From Pinguiococcus pyrenoidosus (Eukaryota; Sar; Pinguiophyceae; Pinguiochrysidales; Pinguiochrysidaceae): 28,932 nucleotides of DNA. Of the stretch, positions 19,656 through 28,276 are shown one piece after another. The notes under the pieces were generated by a model. That model did no database searches. It had not been told where the DNA came from and saw only the letters and a program-made list of their open reading frames with translations. The stretch is from NCBI GenBank assembly GCA_019677205.1, contig JAAMXY010000454.1, forward strand, positions 1 through 28,932. Reading direction: 5' to 3'. The position numbers were made by a program, and so were the translations under genes. How positions within the stretch are numbered: position 1 is the first letter of the stretch; every line of letters begins with the position of its first letter.

Positions 19656-21107
19656 TCATCTCAAGGTTGCTGCAGTTGCGGCTTGCTCTGCAGCCGGCAG
19701 ATGGTCCTCTCCCTGAATCCAGAAGCTTCGTACATCCCAAGGTACCATCCCGCTGAACCTCTCGATCGCGCACCGCAGCGCCTGCTGACGTTGCTGCACA
19801 GGCTCGACGCCGGCGCCGTCCTGTTCCGATGGTGTGCTGTTCTCCAGCAACTCGGATGATTTGTCCTTCTCCAGCAACTGACGATGCAATGGAGCGATTT
19901 GCTTGATAATGACGGCCCTGCCACGCGCAAGCGCCTGGGCTCGAATGAGCATCACGATGGCATCGTTTCGAGTGATGGGCGTACCAGCAGCGCGTCGTCG
20001 TTCGTATCCGTCCGTCGCAAGCTTTCTGAAGTCCTCCGGGACCACGAAATCCCGTAGGATCCTGTTGGAGAGGCCGTACGCGGTCTCGTAGATGGCCTCG
20101 GCTGCATACGGCTGGCGAGACTTCAGCCGCATGAAGAGCCGAAGGCATCGTCGAGCGACCGCCGTCTGGCTGCGAAGCAGCGACTCGGCTCCTTGTGGCC
20201 GGAAGAGCCGGGAGGTCGCCCAGTCCTGTGGGTTCTCGGCCGCAGGGTGCTTGCGTGCGGAGGACTCTGGCCGCCGAGGAGCCCGCTCATCAGTGTGTTT
20301 CGCCGCAGCAGAAGAAGTACCAGGCAGCTTCAGCGGCGCATCTTTCCTGGCGAGGCTGCCTTTCAGCCCAGCAGAAGCCGGCCTATAGCGCGCGAAGACG
20401 CTCTGAGCGTACAGCCCAGATGTGGCTTGGCTCTTCCTTAGCCGTACGCGCGAGGGCGATAAACTCAGAGGTGAAGCGATCCCCTTCGCCATTAGTCGAA
20501 GCTCCGGAGCAGACTTGGCTTTGTCGCCCACCCTCAGCTTCCGCGCTTTCGGCTTCTGCGACCTCCCCGGGTTCGACCTTTCCGTCTTGGCAGCGGCTCT
20601 ACCGAATCGGCTTGGAGACGCCTTCGTCCCGCCGCGCCAGCACTGCTCTCGCCGTAGCTGTCCCCCCCGAACGTCGGAAGTTGACGCTGGAGGCACCGGA
20701 GCTGCTTTGAACTTGGCAGTGCGACTGGAGGCCGGCACAAAGCCCAGCCGATTCTGGACCTGCGACGCCGGAGCCGTTTTGGGCCGCACTGCCTCTCTCA
20801 GAGCGATCCGAAAACCTCTCAGAAGCCGCCTGCTGCTTCTCTTCACTTCTCTCAAGTTGTCATGCGCGCGCTGACGCGCAAAAGCGCGGGGAAGGACCAA
20901 CTCCGGTGGCGTTTCAAAGGGAAAGGGGAGGCCAAACGAGCGCATCTGTCCCGCCAGAGAGTATTTGTCGACGCTGCGCAGCCAAACTCTCCCTCGCACT
21001 TTCTGTGATCTCGGAGAGGGCCTGGAGGACGGAAGTCCGTCGGGAGGGGCCGCATCGGAGGCGTTGGAGAGGACTCTCTCCACGATCTCGTCCACCTCTG
21101 CCGCCAT
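19656..21107 (-). CDS. Unknown basic, largely disordered protein, 483 residues
   Basis: A single uninterrupted frame from ATG at 21107 (MAAEVDEIVERVL). No family is recognised. The first ~300 residues are rich in Arg, Ser, Pro and Ala with many basic clusters (EVKRSSRRLLRGFRIALRE; KPKARKLRVGDKAKS) and look disordered. The C-terminal ~140 residues are more ordered and helical: SQTAVARRCLRLFMRLKSRQ, YETAYGLSNRILRDFVVPED and NDAIVMLIRAQALARGRAVI. The LIRAQALARGRA stretch has some look of an IQ-type calmodulin-binding helix, a weak hint only. The absence of introns is unusual here, though PRP16 also lacks them. The 262-base gap to the NhaD 3' end shows no gene. Divergent from the J-protein gene. 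Confidence 0.7.
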   Translation of the reverse strand: MAAEVDEIVERVLSNASDAAPPDGLPSSRPSPRSQKVRGRVWLRSVDKYSLAGQMRSFGLPFPFETPPELVLPRAFARQRAHDNLREVKRSSRRLLRGFRIALREAVRPKTAPASQVQNRLGFVPASSRTAKFKAAPVPPASTSDVRGGQLRREQCWRGGTKASPSRFGRAAAKTERSNPGRSQKPKARKLRVGDKAKSAPELRLMAKGIASPLSLSPSRVRLRKSQATSGLYAQSVFARYRPASAGLKGSLARKDAPLKLPGTSSAAAKHTDERAPRRPESSARKHPAAENPQDWATSRLFRPQGAESLLRSQTAVARRCLRLFMRLKSRQPYAAEAIYETAYGLSNRILRDFVVPEDFRKLATDGYERRRAAGTPITRNDAIVMLIRAQALARGRAVIIKQIAPLHRQLLEKDKSSELLENSTPSEQDGAGVEPVQQRQQALRCAIERFSGMVPWDVRSFWIQGEDHLPAAEQAATAATLR

Positions 21108-21580
21108 ATCATAGCGAGTCAGTCGCCAGGGGGTGCCACAAGATTCTCACTTGGCGACGCAAAGGTTTAGGAGCTACAATAAAAGGGAGTGGTTGGAAAG
21201 AGCGCGACATGACAGCCATTTGGGCGCTTTAAACTGCGTCCGAAGATCCCGAAAAGGCGCGAAAACGCGAAGCCGCGAAGGTTGAGAGAACTGGCCTTCT
21301 TGTTTTCGTGACATGTGACAGAACGAATGCTTTGACTTTTAATTTCATAATTTTGTTTTGATTTCAACTTCTAATACCGCTATCATTACTCTCAAAAAGT
21401 ATTTATATACTATTCAAATTATATTTAAATAAAACAGAATTTCGAAGAAAAGTGTCACCATTACATAAACCATAATTATAATATATTGAAAATTTGATGT
21501 TAACTTCAAAACAGTCTGCTCCAGACTTCTGTTGTCCCATCCCTCTCCTTTTCCCGCCAAGCAGAGTTGAAGCGGACGAG
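21108..21580. promoter_or_regulatory. Shared upstream region with AT-rich island
   Basis: 473 bases between divergent starts. GAAAAGGCGCGAAAAC at 21251-21266 holds the GGCGCGAAA core seen in other intergenic regions. From about 21310 to 21500 the DNA is strongly AT-rich, with several TATA-like runs (TATTTATATACTATT near 21400). An ATG at 21497 is in frame with the J-protein but lies in this AT-rich stretch and is probably not the start. Confidence 0.4.
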
Positions 21581-22743
21581 ATGGCGGACACTGAGGGTTT
21601 GGGCGACTTCTTCGTGTATGTGTTCATCGTGTACCCCGTGACTGGCTGGCTTCTGCGGCCCAAGCGCTTCTCCAGGGTCACCGGGCTCACGCTGGCCATT
21701 GGATTCCTGGCCTTGGTGGCGCTGGTGAAGACGCAGTTTGAATGGGCGGAGCGCGGGCCCAATTTCTACCGCCTCTTGGGCGTGGATCGGTACAGCTCCA
21801 ACTCGGAGCTCAAGGCCGCCTACAAGGCCCAGGCGCTGGCGCTGCATCCGGACAAGAACCCGTCCAAGGACGCCAGCGAGCGCTTCGACTCCGTCCGGAC
21901 GGCCTTCGACGTGCTCAGTGATGATGACAAGCGGGATCTGTGGGACCGCTATGGCCCGGAGAAGGCTCTGAAGCAGGCGGTGGTGGAGGACAGTCAGGTT
22001 CGGCGCGTGTTTCCTCATGAGATGTTTTGGCCTTTCTTCCCCGTTGTCTTGCTTGAGTATGCCTTTTGATGCGTTTTGATACCTTCTCATACCTTTTCAT
22101 GCCCTTGTAATGCCTCTTAATGCCTGTTATTGCCTTCCTGGGCCCTTCTGACTTGCAGGTCTTCTTTGAGATGCTGGTGTTTCATGCCGCCTGGGCGATG
22201 CTGGCGTACGTGCTCACGGCGGGCAAGGCCAACGGAGAGGCGCGGTCGATAGTGTATGTGGGGCAGGTGTTCATGTTCACCTGCGAGGTGTATTTGACGC
22301 TCCAGGACGGCACGGAGCTGCCCATCTGGGTCCCGGCGTCCATGCCCAAGCACGAGGTGGTGCAGCTCATGCGATCTCTCTTCCCGGCATTCCTCAATGG
22401 CTGCCGCTGCGTGTGCTCCTCCTTCTACATTGACGTGGACGAGCGAAACCGATTACTCTTCCTCGCGCTCGATCAGCAGAACAAGGATGTGCTGCTGGTG
22501 CTGCGCTCCATCCAGGTCGCGTTGTCCAACTTGCAGCAGGGCAAAGGCAGCGCGATTGCCGTGACGGCTACGGGAAAGCTGCGCGAGCTGGAGGAGAACA
22601 CGCACGTGGCAGACATCGGCGAGGAGCTCAAGAAGGAGAAGAAGAGCAATCCTCTATGGGGCGTCGCGGGCTTCTTCGTCATCTACTTCGGTTTGCAGTA
22701 CCTTTTCAGCGGTGCTGGCTCGGCCCCTCCACAGCAGGCATAA
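21581..22743 (+). CDS. ER-type membrane J-domain protein (Sec63-like N-terminus)
   Basis: Exons 21581-21997 and 22159-22743, phase 0, 333 residues; intron 161 bases. Two N-terminal hydrophobic segments (FFVYVFIVYPVTGWLL and LTLAIGFLALVALV) precede a J domain at about residues 60-125 (FYRLLGVDRYSSNSELKAAY, the HPDKN motif that stimulates Hsp70, RFDSVRTAFDVLSD). A third hydrophobic stretch (FHAAWAMLAYVL) follows, then a soluble region and a C-terminal membrane helix (LWGVAGFFVIYFGLQYLF). The TM-TM-J-TM order is that of Sec63, but the length is about half and I see no Brl domain. The region VYLTLQDGTELPIWVPASMP to LRSIQVALSNLQQ is not recognised. Inferred role: recruiting Hsp70 to an ER or other internal membrane. 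ATG 21581 is chosen over in-frame ATG 21497 because the protein-like sequence begins there. Confidence 0.85.
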
Positions 22744-22970
22744 AGCGTGGCGGTGGACCGAGTCGTGCCGCGCAAGCGATACAAAGACAGAGTGTCTTTC
22801 TTCTGGTAGTGTTGGTGTCTCGTTGCCGGAGTCTTGTCCGAAGCAACTCTCGCAACCTCCACCGCGACTCGTCGCCAAAGCGCTCCGCTCCTTCATAAAG
22901 CCGGGCAACGAGCGGGAAGGACTGCGGGCGACGAGCATCTCAAGCCTCTCGAGGTTGGGGATGACCACTC

Positions 22971-25910
22971 TTAGATGCCACCTCTTCTTCGCTTCTTCGC
23001 CCGGTGCCGACGCAGGAGAGCGGCTGCAGTGGACGTCTGGCCCCGTTGCGCCTTGGCCTGCGCTGCGTCTCTCTTGCCCACCTCCACCATCGCACTGTTC
23101 CGCTTCCTGGGAGCATGCTCGGCCGCGTCGAGGATCCCTGGTTTGGAGTTCCTCGGCGCGACCGACGGCCTCCTCCTCGCGCGCTCCTCCGCTGACTTTT
23201 GCTCCGCGGCCGCGTCCCTATCGAACTGAGCTTCCCGCTGCCGCCTCTGGAGGATGGTCTCGTAGCTCTCCCTCACGGAGAAGAACATGGGACCCAGCTC
23301 CGCGAGCCACTCCCCGTCGACCGCCGTGACCGTGGTCATGTACTCCTTCGTGGTCAACACCAGCTCGTTGTACACCACGTAGTCCGGTGTGAAGCCCAGC
23401 CCGAAGAGCGCACTGCTGGGATGGAGGTGGCACTTGAGGCCATTCAGCATATTCACGTACTCGCCGATGCCTTTGATCTTCGCGGCATTGGGAAAGTTCG
23501 CGCTACAGATACACTTGCGGACGTCGTCCCAGAGGCCCGCGCACGACGTCATCTGGATGCGGAGCTGCTGGCAGATGTCAAGCAGCTGCGCGCGGATCTC
23601 CCTCGCCTTCTTCATGGCGCGAGCGTGGATGAAGTGCTCGGCGCACCAGGCCGAGTTGTACTTGTTCATCTTCCACTGGTGATACACGTTGAGCAGGGTG
23701 AGATGATCGCTCTCCGGAACGGCAAACTTCTCTCGATGGGCGTCGCTCTCCTCCTCCCTTCCTCTCGGGCGAAAGAACGGTGACGGCATGCTGAGCATGG
23801 AGACCACCGTCAGCACCTCCTCCGTGCACCGCAGCTCCTCGGCATAGAGCAGCATCTTCGCCAGGGCCGGACTGAGCGGGAACTCCACCATTCGTCGCCC
23901 CGTCTGCGTCAGGTCGCCGTTGTTGTCCAGCGCTCCCAGGGTCCAGAGGGCGTACAGCGAGCTCGCGATCGTGTCCTGCGGCGGCGCATCCATGTAGTCG
24001 AAGTTGATCAGATCTCGCACGCCGAGGGACTTGAGCAGCAACACCACGTTGTCCAGATTCGTACGCTGCATCTCCGGCACTTGAGAAGGCAGCAGTTCCT
24101 CCCGGAACTGCTTCTCCGTGTACAAGCGGTAGCACATCCCCGGGCCGGTCCTGCCCGCTCGACCAGCGCGCTGGTTGGCGTTCGCCTGGGAAACCGGCGT
24201 CACCTGGAGGGAGTCCATGCCGATCCGCGGATTGTAGACCTTGAGCTTGCAAAATCCACAGTCGACGACGTACTTGATGCCGTCCACTGTGAGGGAGGTC
24301 TCCGCGACGTTGGTACTGACGACGCACTTCCTCCAGTTCTGCTCCGAGGCCTTGAAAATCCGCGCCTGCAGATCGGCGGGCAGCTGCGAGTACATCGGGA
24401 GCAGAAGGAGCGGCGGAGCCTGGTCCATGCTGGAGATGCGCTCTGCGATCACCTCGCAGCACGTCTCAATGTCCTCTTGTCCCGTGAGGAAGGTCAAGAT
24501 GTCCCCCGGTGGGTGCGAGATGTGGATGTTGAGCACCTGCTTCACGGCGGCTTCCACGAAGTCCTCGGCCGGCACCTTGAGATGCATCTTCTCGACGCGG
24601 AAGGTTCTTCCCGGGATCCTAAATATCGGGGCTCCGCCGAAGAAGTCGGAGAACCTGCCCGCGTCCAGCGTGGCAGAGGTCACGATGAGCTTCAGGCCGA
24701 GCCGCCGGGTCAGCACCTTCTTGAGCACGCCGAAGAGCACATCCGTGTTGAGGCTCCGCTCATGCGCTTCGTCCATGATGATTGCACTATATCTATCCAG
24801 ATCGGCCTCCCTCAGCGTCTCCCTCAGGAGCACCCCATCAGTCAGGTACTTGATCACCGTGTCCGGCCCCGTGACGTCCTCGAAGCGAATCGCGTAGCCC
24901 ACGGTCGTTCCGAGCTCGCAGCCCACTTCCTCGCTAACCCGAGCAGCGACGGACATGGCAGCGACGCGTCGAGGCTGCGTGCATGCCACGATCATGTTGT
25001 CCTGCGTGTAGCCGTCCTCGTGGAGATACTGCGTGAGCTGCGTCGTCTTGCCGCTGCCCGTTTCCCCCACGACGATGACGACCTGATGCTCCCGCACCAC
25101 GCTGAGCAGGTCTTGCCGCACGCTGTACACCGGCAGGTATCGTCGCTGCTCCGCGATGGTCTTGGACTTGGCAAAGTCAGACACCGCCTCGCTCTTCGCG
25201 TCCATGTGCTCCTTGAATGCGCTGCCTTTCTTGTAGTCAAAGTCCCCTTCCTCTTCCTCCTTCGGCGCCGCCGCTCCCGCCTGCTTGTCCCCGAGCCCGA
25301 GGGCATTCCCCATTCTGCTGCCGCCGAGCTCCCAGAAGCGGTTCCGAGACCGCACGGCCTTTTGCTCGCGCAGTTCACGCTGCCTCCGCACCAGATCCGA
25401 GCCGCCCCTGGCGTTGACCGCCATGTCGCTGGTGGCGTCGCGGACCGTGGGCACCAGATCGCGCTGACTGCTGAGCGCCACGGGCCCTTTGAGGAACGGA
25501 GGCCGCAGCTGATGCACCTGAAGCGTCACGCGCGTATCTGCGGCCTCATCCAGCTCTGCAGCGGCGTTGGATATCGCTACGCCGGACGTCAGTAGACGGT
25601 TCTCTTCCCACGCCAACTGCGCGCGAATGGCGGCGCTTCGCTTGGCGCTCATGCGCATCGGCTGCGTCTCTCCCTTGGCGCGCTGTCTCTCCAGCGCTTC
25701 TTCTCTCTCTCGAAAGGCCTTGGAGCTGCCCACAAACTCCGGCTCAACCAGGTCATCCTCGAGGTACAGCCGCCGTTCAAATGCCTCGTCGTCGCGGGCT
25801 TCGGCCTTCGCGCTGCTCTCCGCCTCCGGCTTCACCCGGACGAGCCCGCTGCGCCTCATCGCGGGCCCAGGCTCCAACGTGTCCGGGAGGGGCCCATACC
25901 GGGAAGCCAT
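22971..25910 (-). CDS. DHX38: Pre-mRNA splicing DEAH-box helicase PRP16/DHX38
   Basis: A single exon of 979 residues from ATG at 25910. Helicase motifs are complete: GETGSGKT, TQPRR, DEAH, SAT, STNVAETSL and QRAGRAGR. They are followed by the winged-helix, ratchet and OB regions (TLGALDNNGDLTQTGRRMVE, RKCICSANFPNAAKIKGIGEYV, HLHPSSALFGLGFTPDYVVY). Prp16 is indicated over Prp2/Prp22/Prp43 by the N-terminal block (NRLLTSGV, VHQLRPPFL, DATSDMAVNARGGS, FWELGGSRMGNALG), FAKSKTIAEQRRYLPVYSVR, and GREEESDAHREKFAVPESDH. The enzyme remodels the spliceosome after the first splicing step. The N-terminus is shorter than in the human protein, and the tail ends in a basic KKRRRGG. The frame stays open upstream to 26042. 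A possible acceptor (TTGTTGCAG near 25985) may mark a 5' UTR intron. The 3' end converges on the J-protein gene. Confidence 0.96.
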   Translation of the reverse strand: MASRYGPLPDTLEPGPAMRRSGLVRVKPEAESSAKAEARDDEAFERRLYLEDDLVEPEFVGSSKAFREREEALERQRAKGETQPMRMSAKRSAAIRAQLAWEENRLLTSGVAISNAAAELDEAADTRVTLQVHQLRPPFLKGPVALSSQRDLVPTVRDATSDMAVNARGGSDLVRRQRELREQKAVRSRNRFWELGGSRMGNALGLGDKQAGAAAPKEEEEGDFDYKKGSAFKEHMDAKSEAVSDFAKSKTIAEQRRYLPVYSVRQDLLSVVREHQVVIVVGETGSGKTTQLTQYLHEDGYTQDNMIVACTQPRRVAAMSVAARVSEEVGCELGTTVGYAIRFEDVTGPDTVIKYLTDGVLLRETLREADLDRYSAIIMDEAHERSLNTDVLFGVLKKVLTRRLGLKLIVTSATLDAGRFSDFFGGAPIFRIPGRTFRVEKMHLKVPAEDFVEAAVKQVLNIHISHPPGDILTFLTGQEDIETCCEVIAERISSMDQAPPLLLLPMYSQLPADLQARIFKASEQNWRKCVVSTNVAETSLTVDGIKYVVDCGFCKLKVYNPRIGMDSLQVTPVSQANANQRAGRAGRTGPGMCYRLYTEKQFREELLPSQVPEMQRTNLDNVVLLLKSLGVRDLINFDYMDAPPQDTIASSLYALWTLGALDNNGDLTQTGRRMVEFPLSPALAKMLLYAEELRCTEEVLTVVSMLSMPSPFFRPRGREEESDAHREKFAVPESDHLTLLNVYHQWKMNKYNSAWCAEHFIHARAMKKAREIRAQLLDICQQLRIQMTSCAGLWDDVRKCICSANFPNAAKIKGIGEYVNMLNGLKCHLHPSSALFGLGFTPDYVVYNELVLTTKEYMTTVTAVDGEWLAELGPMFFSVRESYETILQRRQREAQFDRDAAAEQKSAEERARRRPSVAPRNSKPGILDAAEHAPRKRNSAMVEVGKRDAAQAKAQRGQTSTAAALLRRHRAKKRRRGGI

Positions 25911-26240
25911 GCTGAAGGTGGAGTGTGCGGTGGGGACACCAGCGGCGTTCAAATGCGGCGGCGTCTCGGGAGTAATCGAAATTCTGCAACAAAAGTAAAT
26001 GACTTCCTGCAATGGTTGTCGAAGAAGCCAGAAAGTCATCAAACTCTTCTCAGAATTCGAGAGAACTGATCAGCTGACGGCCACGGAACGCCGCCGAAAA
26101 CCCTCTCAATTTGAAGGGCGAAAGGGGCCAAAGGTCTTCGTTTGAAGACTTTTGGCGCCACGTTTGATTGCATGTAGTGTGCTGACGTGACGGGCAGCTC
26201 CTAGAGTTGAGCACGTTCTGTACGCCGCACGCTTCCAGCC
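25911..26240. promoter_or_regulatory. Shared upstream region, DHX38 / small charged protein
   Basis: 330 bases between divergent starts. It contains TTTTGGCGCC at 26150-26159 (E2F-like palindrome) and TGACGTGA at 26183-26190, the same two motif types as in the region upstream of CBS-NhaD. A GTTTGAAGACTTTTGG / CCAAAGGTCTTCG pair at 26127-26155 forms an imperfect inverted repeat. Function is inferred. Confidence 0.35.
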
Positions 26241-27095
26241 ATGGACGCGAGGGCAGCGGAGACGCAAGACGAATGGGCGTTGCTTGCGCAGTGCGTGGGC
26301 CAGTTTCAGGAGATCAGCGCCCAGCTTCGTGACGAGAAGCACAAGGTGGTGTTTAAGCAGCAGCGGGAGGAAGCTCGAGTAAGAAGTTTCCCGTGCAAGG
26401 AATGCGCTCAGCAAGGGCCTCGATCGGCTGACCGGGCGTCGTCTCCACAGGAGAAACGAAGAAGAGAGCGCCAGACGCGTGGCAATCCGAGCTTGGAGGC
26501 GGATCTTCAGAGCTTGATCAGCTCAAATCCTGACAAGGAAGATCAGATCCGGGCTCTGCAGCGCCTAGGTACTTGTCTTTGGTCTCATGAGCTTGGCGGT
26601 GCCGCCTCCTATGGCTTTCTGCCGTACTGGCTAAGCATCGTCGCCTTTCCTCCAGAGATACCAATCGCCGAGATCTCGACGATCCTCAGAGAGGAAGTTG
26701 GGGACCAAGCCAGAGGTACGGATGAGCTTGGTCTGGCTTGGCCTAGCTTGGCTTGCCTTGCCTTGCCTTGCATTGCCTTGCCTTGCCCTGGTCTGCCTTG
26801 CCTTGCCTTGGTCTGCCTTGGCCTGGCTTGGGTTGGCCTGGCTTTGCGGAGCTTGGCTGCTCGAAGGAGACAACCTCGTTCCCATATCCCTAACCCTTCG
26901 GCTCTAGGACGACCGCAGCGGAACGCAGCCGTGGTGGCAAATGTTGCGATGCAAGAAGGTCAGTAGAAGCGGTCACCGATACGAAGCAAAGCGGAGCCAT
27001 TTGAAGCGAAGCGAAGGAAAGCGAAGTGCACGTGAAGCCACCTGAAGCTGAGCTCGTACAAATCTCGTGTTTCCTCACATTCAGGTGCCTTCTGA
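26241..27095 (+). CDS. Small unknown charged helical protein, five exons
   Basis: Exons 26241-26378, 26451-26568, 26656-26715, 26908-26958 and 27085-27095 give 125 residues. Four introns (72, 87, 192 and 126 bases) agree in phase (0, 1, 1, 1), which argues for a real gene even though no family is recognised. The first half is a charged helix or coiled coil (WALLAQCVGQFQEISAQLRD, KQQREEAREKRRRERQTR). The second half has short acidic helices (LEADLQSLIS, DQIRALQRLEIPIAEISTIL). The C-terminus is the least secure: the last proposed exon adds only a few residues before TGA at 27093, and without that splice a TAG comes two codons after 26958. The CTTGC repeat occupies the third intron and GAAGC-type repeats the fourth. 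Head to head with DHX38. Confidence 0.65.
26727..26862. repeat. Imperfect (CTTGC)n repeat in an intron
   Basis: Degenerate pentamers CTTGC, CTTGG and TCTGC fill most of the 26716-26907 intron of the small charged-protein gene. The transcript strand is rich in T and G with few A residues. Confidence 0.85.
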
Positions 27096-27341
27096 GCAAC
27101 GCTGCTCCGGGATTGCATTCACACTGCCTCTTAGAGATCCACTGTGTCCTGCACACACGGCCAACTTCCCCGTGAATTCACGGCTGGCGTGCCCGGACGT
27201 CTCGAGCTCGGTCGCCTCTGATGGTGCACCAGAGCGAGCTCCGCGAGCTCCGCGCCCCCGCCGCTCTGCCTGACGGTGGGAGTTCTGCGCGATGACGGTA
27301 TTTTTTGCCTGGCGATAGTATTGATGACATAAAGAGGCCAA

Positions 27342-27858
27342 TTATGCGTAGAGTTGGCGCATGTGCGGCCCGAGGAACTCGTACTCGGACAGCATGCCGT
27401 CGCAGTCCTTGTCTTCCGTCTGCAGGGCGCGGATGGCCAATGCTCTCATACGCTTGTAAAACTTCTCGTCCACGGACGCCTCCAAGCGGGAGTAGCGGAG
27501 GACGTTGAAGTCAAAGATCTCCTGCTGCGTCGCGAAGCCATCGCCATCGTAGTCCAGCAAGTGCCAGTAGTTGCTCAGCGCCGAGCGCAGCTTGCGGTTG
27601 AACTGGTTGGCGTGCTCCTCGTCGTCCACCACGGACGACGGAGAGGACACCTCAAAATTTACCTCACACGTGCCCTCCTCAACGCGCTCCACCCTAGGGA
27701 GAGCGGCGAGGCAACTTGGCGGGTAAACGACACGCAACGGAAGCGGTTTCCGCCGCCCTTCCAAGTCACCTGGCGCCCGTCCGGCCGGGGGAAGCGAACA
27801 GGACGGCGTCGCACGCCACCAACGCGGCCAACGCCAATGCCACAGAAAGGGAACGCAT
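27342..27858 (-). CDS. Small secreted or lumenal EF-hand protein
   Basis: Exons 27858-27770 and 27693-27342, phase 2, 146 residues; intron 76 bases. Exon 1 encodes a clear signal peptide (MRSLSVALALAALVACDAV). Exon 2 contains two EF-hand calcium loops: DYDGDGFATQQE (canonical 12-residue loop with acidic last position) and, after a helix pair, DKDCDGMLSEYE. An acidic linker (VVDDEEHANQFNRKLRSAL) precedes the pair. The protein should enter the secretory pathway and bind calcium in the ER lumen, an endomembrane space or outside the cell. In a secondary-plastid alga a signal peptide can also begin a plastid presequence, and an FASPGR stretch follows it, so plastid targeting cannot be excluded. 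No named family is recognised. The start is set by the only ATG giving a signal peptide in phase with the splice. Its 3' end faces the small charged-protein gene. Confidence 0.82.
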
Positions 27859-28276
27859 TCTTCTCGTCGATCACTGCCAAGATAGTCGTCGCGGCGACAG
27901 CTCTGAGCGAGCGTCGCGTCCACTGAAGTGGTCGGAATTTCGTGGGCGGGATGGCCTGATTTTTGAAAACGCCGGATTTCTGCAGAGGCCTCTCGAATTC
28001 GCCCATTCTACACCGTGGCATCCGGATCGCATCGCCCTCGTTGGCCGCTCAATCTTACTTTAAACCAATCACAGAGGCATCTTTGAAGGAATCTTTTTTC
28101 GCTCACATTTTTGGTCGATTTTGGAAGAAAGCTTTACTCTATATCGAGATAGTGGCGCCAACGCCACTTCATGCAAGATCACAAAGATCAGTTTTTATGG
28201 CCAATATTCGGAAAGCCAATGCGAACGCTTCAGTGCGAATCAATTTTTCGCTTTCCACACGTCTTTTCGTGAGTCC
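27859..28276. promoter_or_regulatory. Upstream region of the EF-hand gene
   Basis: 418 bases with no supported gene. Composition falls toward AT-rich from about 28040. AGTGGCGCCAACGCCACT at 28151-28168 contains inverted GTGGCG/CGCCAC arms that could form a small stem. Promoter activity for the minus-strand EF-hand gene is inferred from position. Confidence 0.3.

Noticed and set aside
24081-25595. 504-codon open frame on the plus strand
   Set aside because: It is exactly antisense to the conserved PRP16 helicase core and shows no family features; long antisense frames are expected in GC-rich coding DNA.
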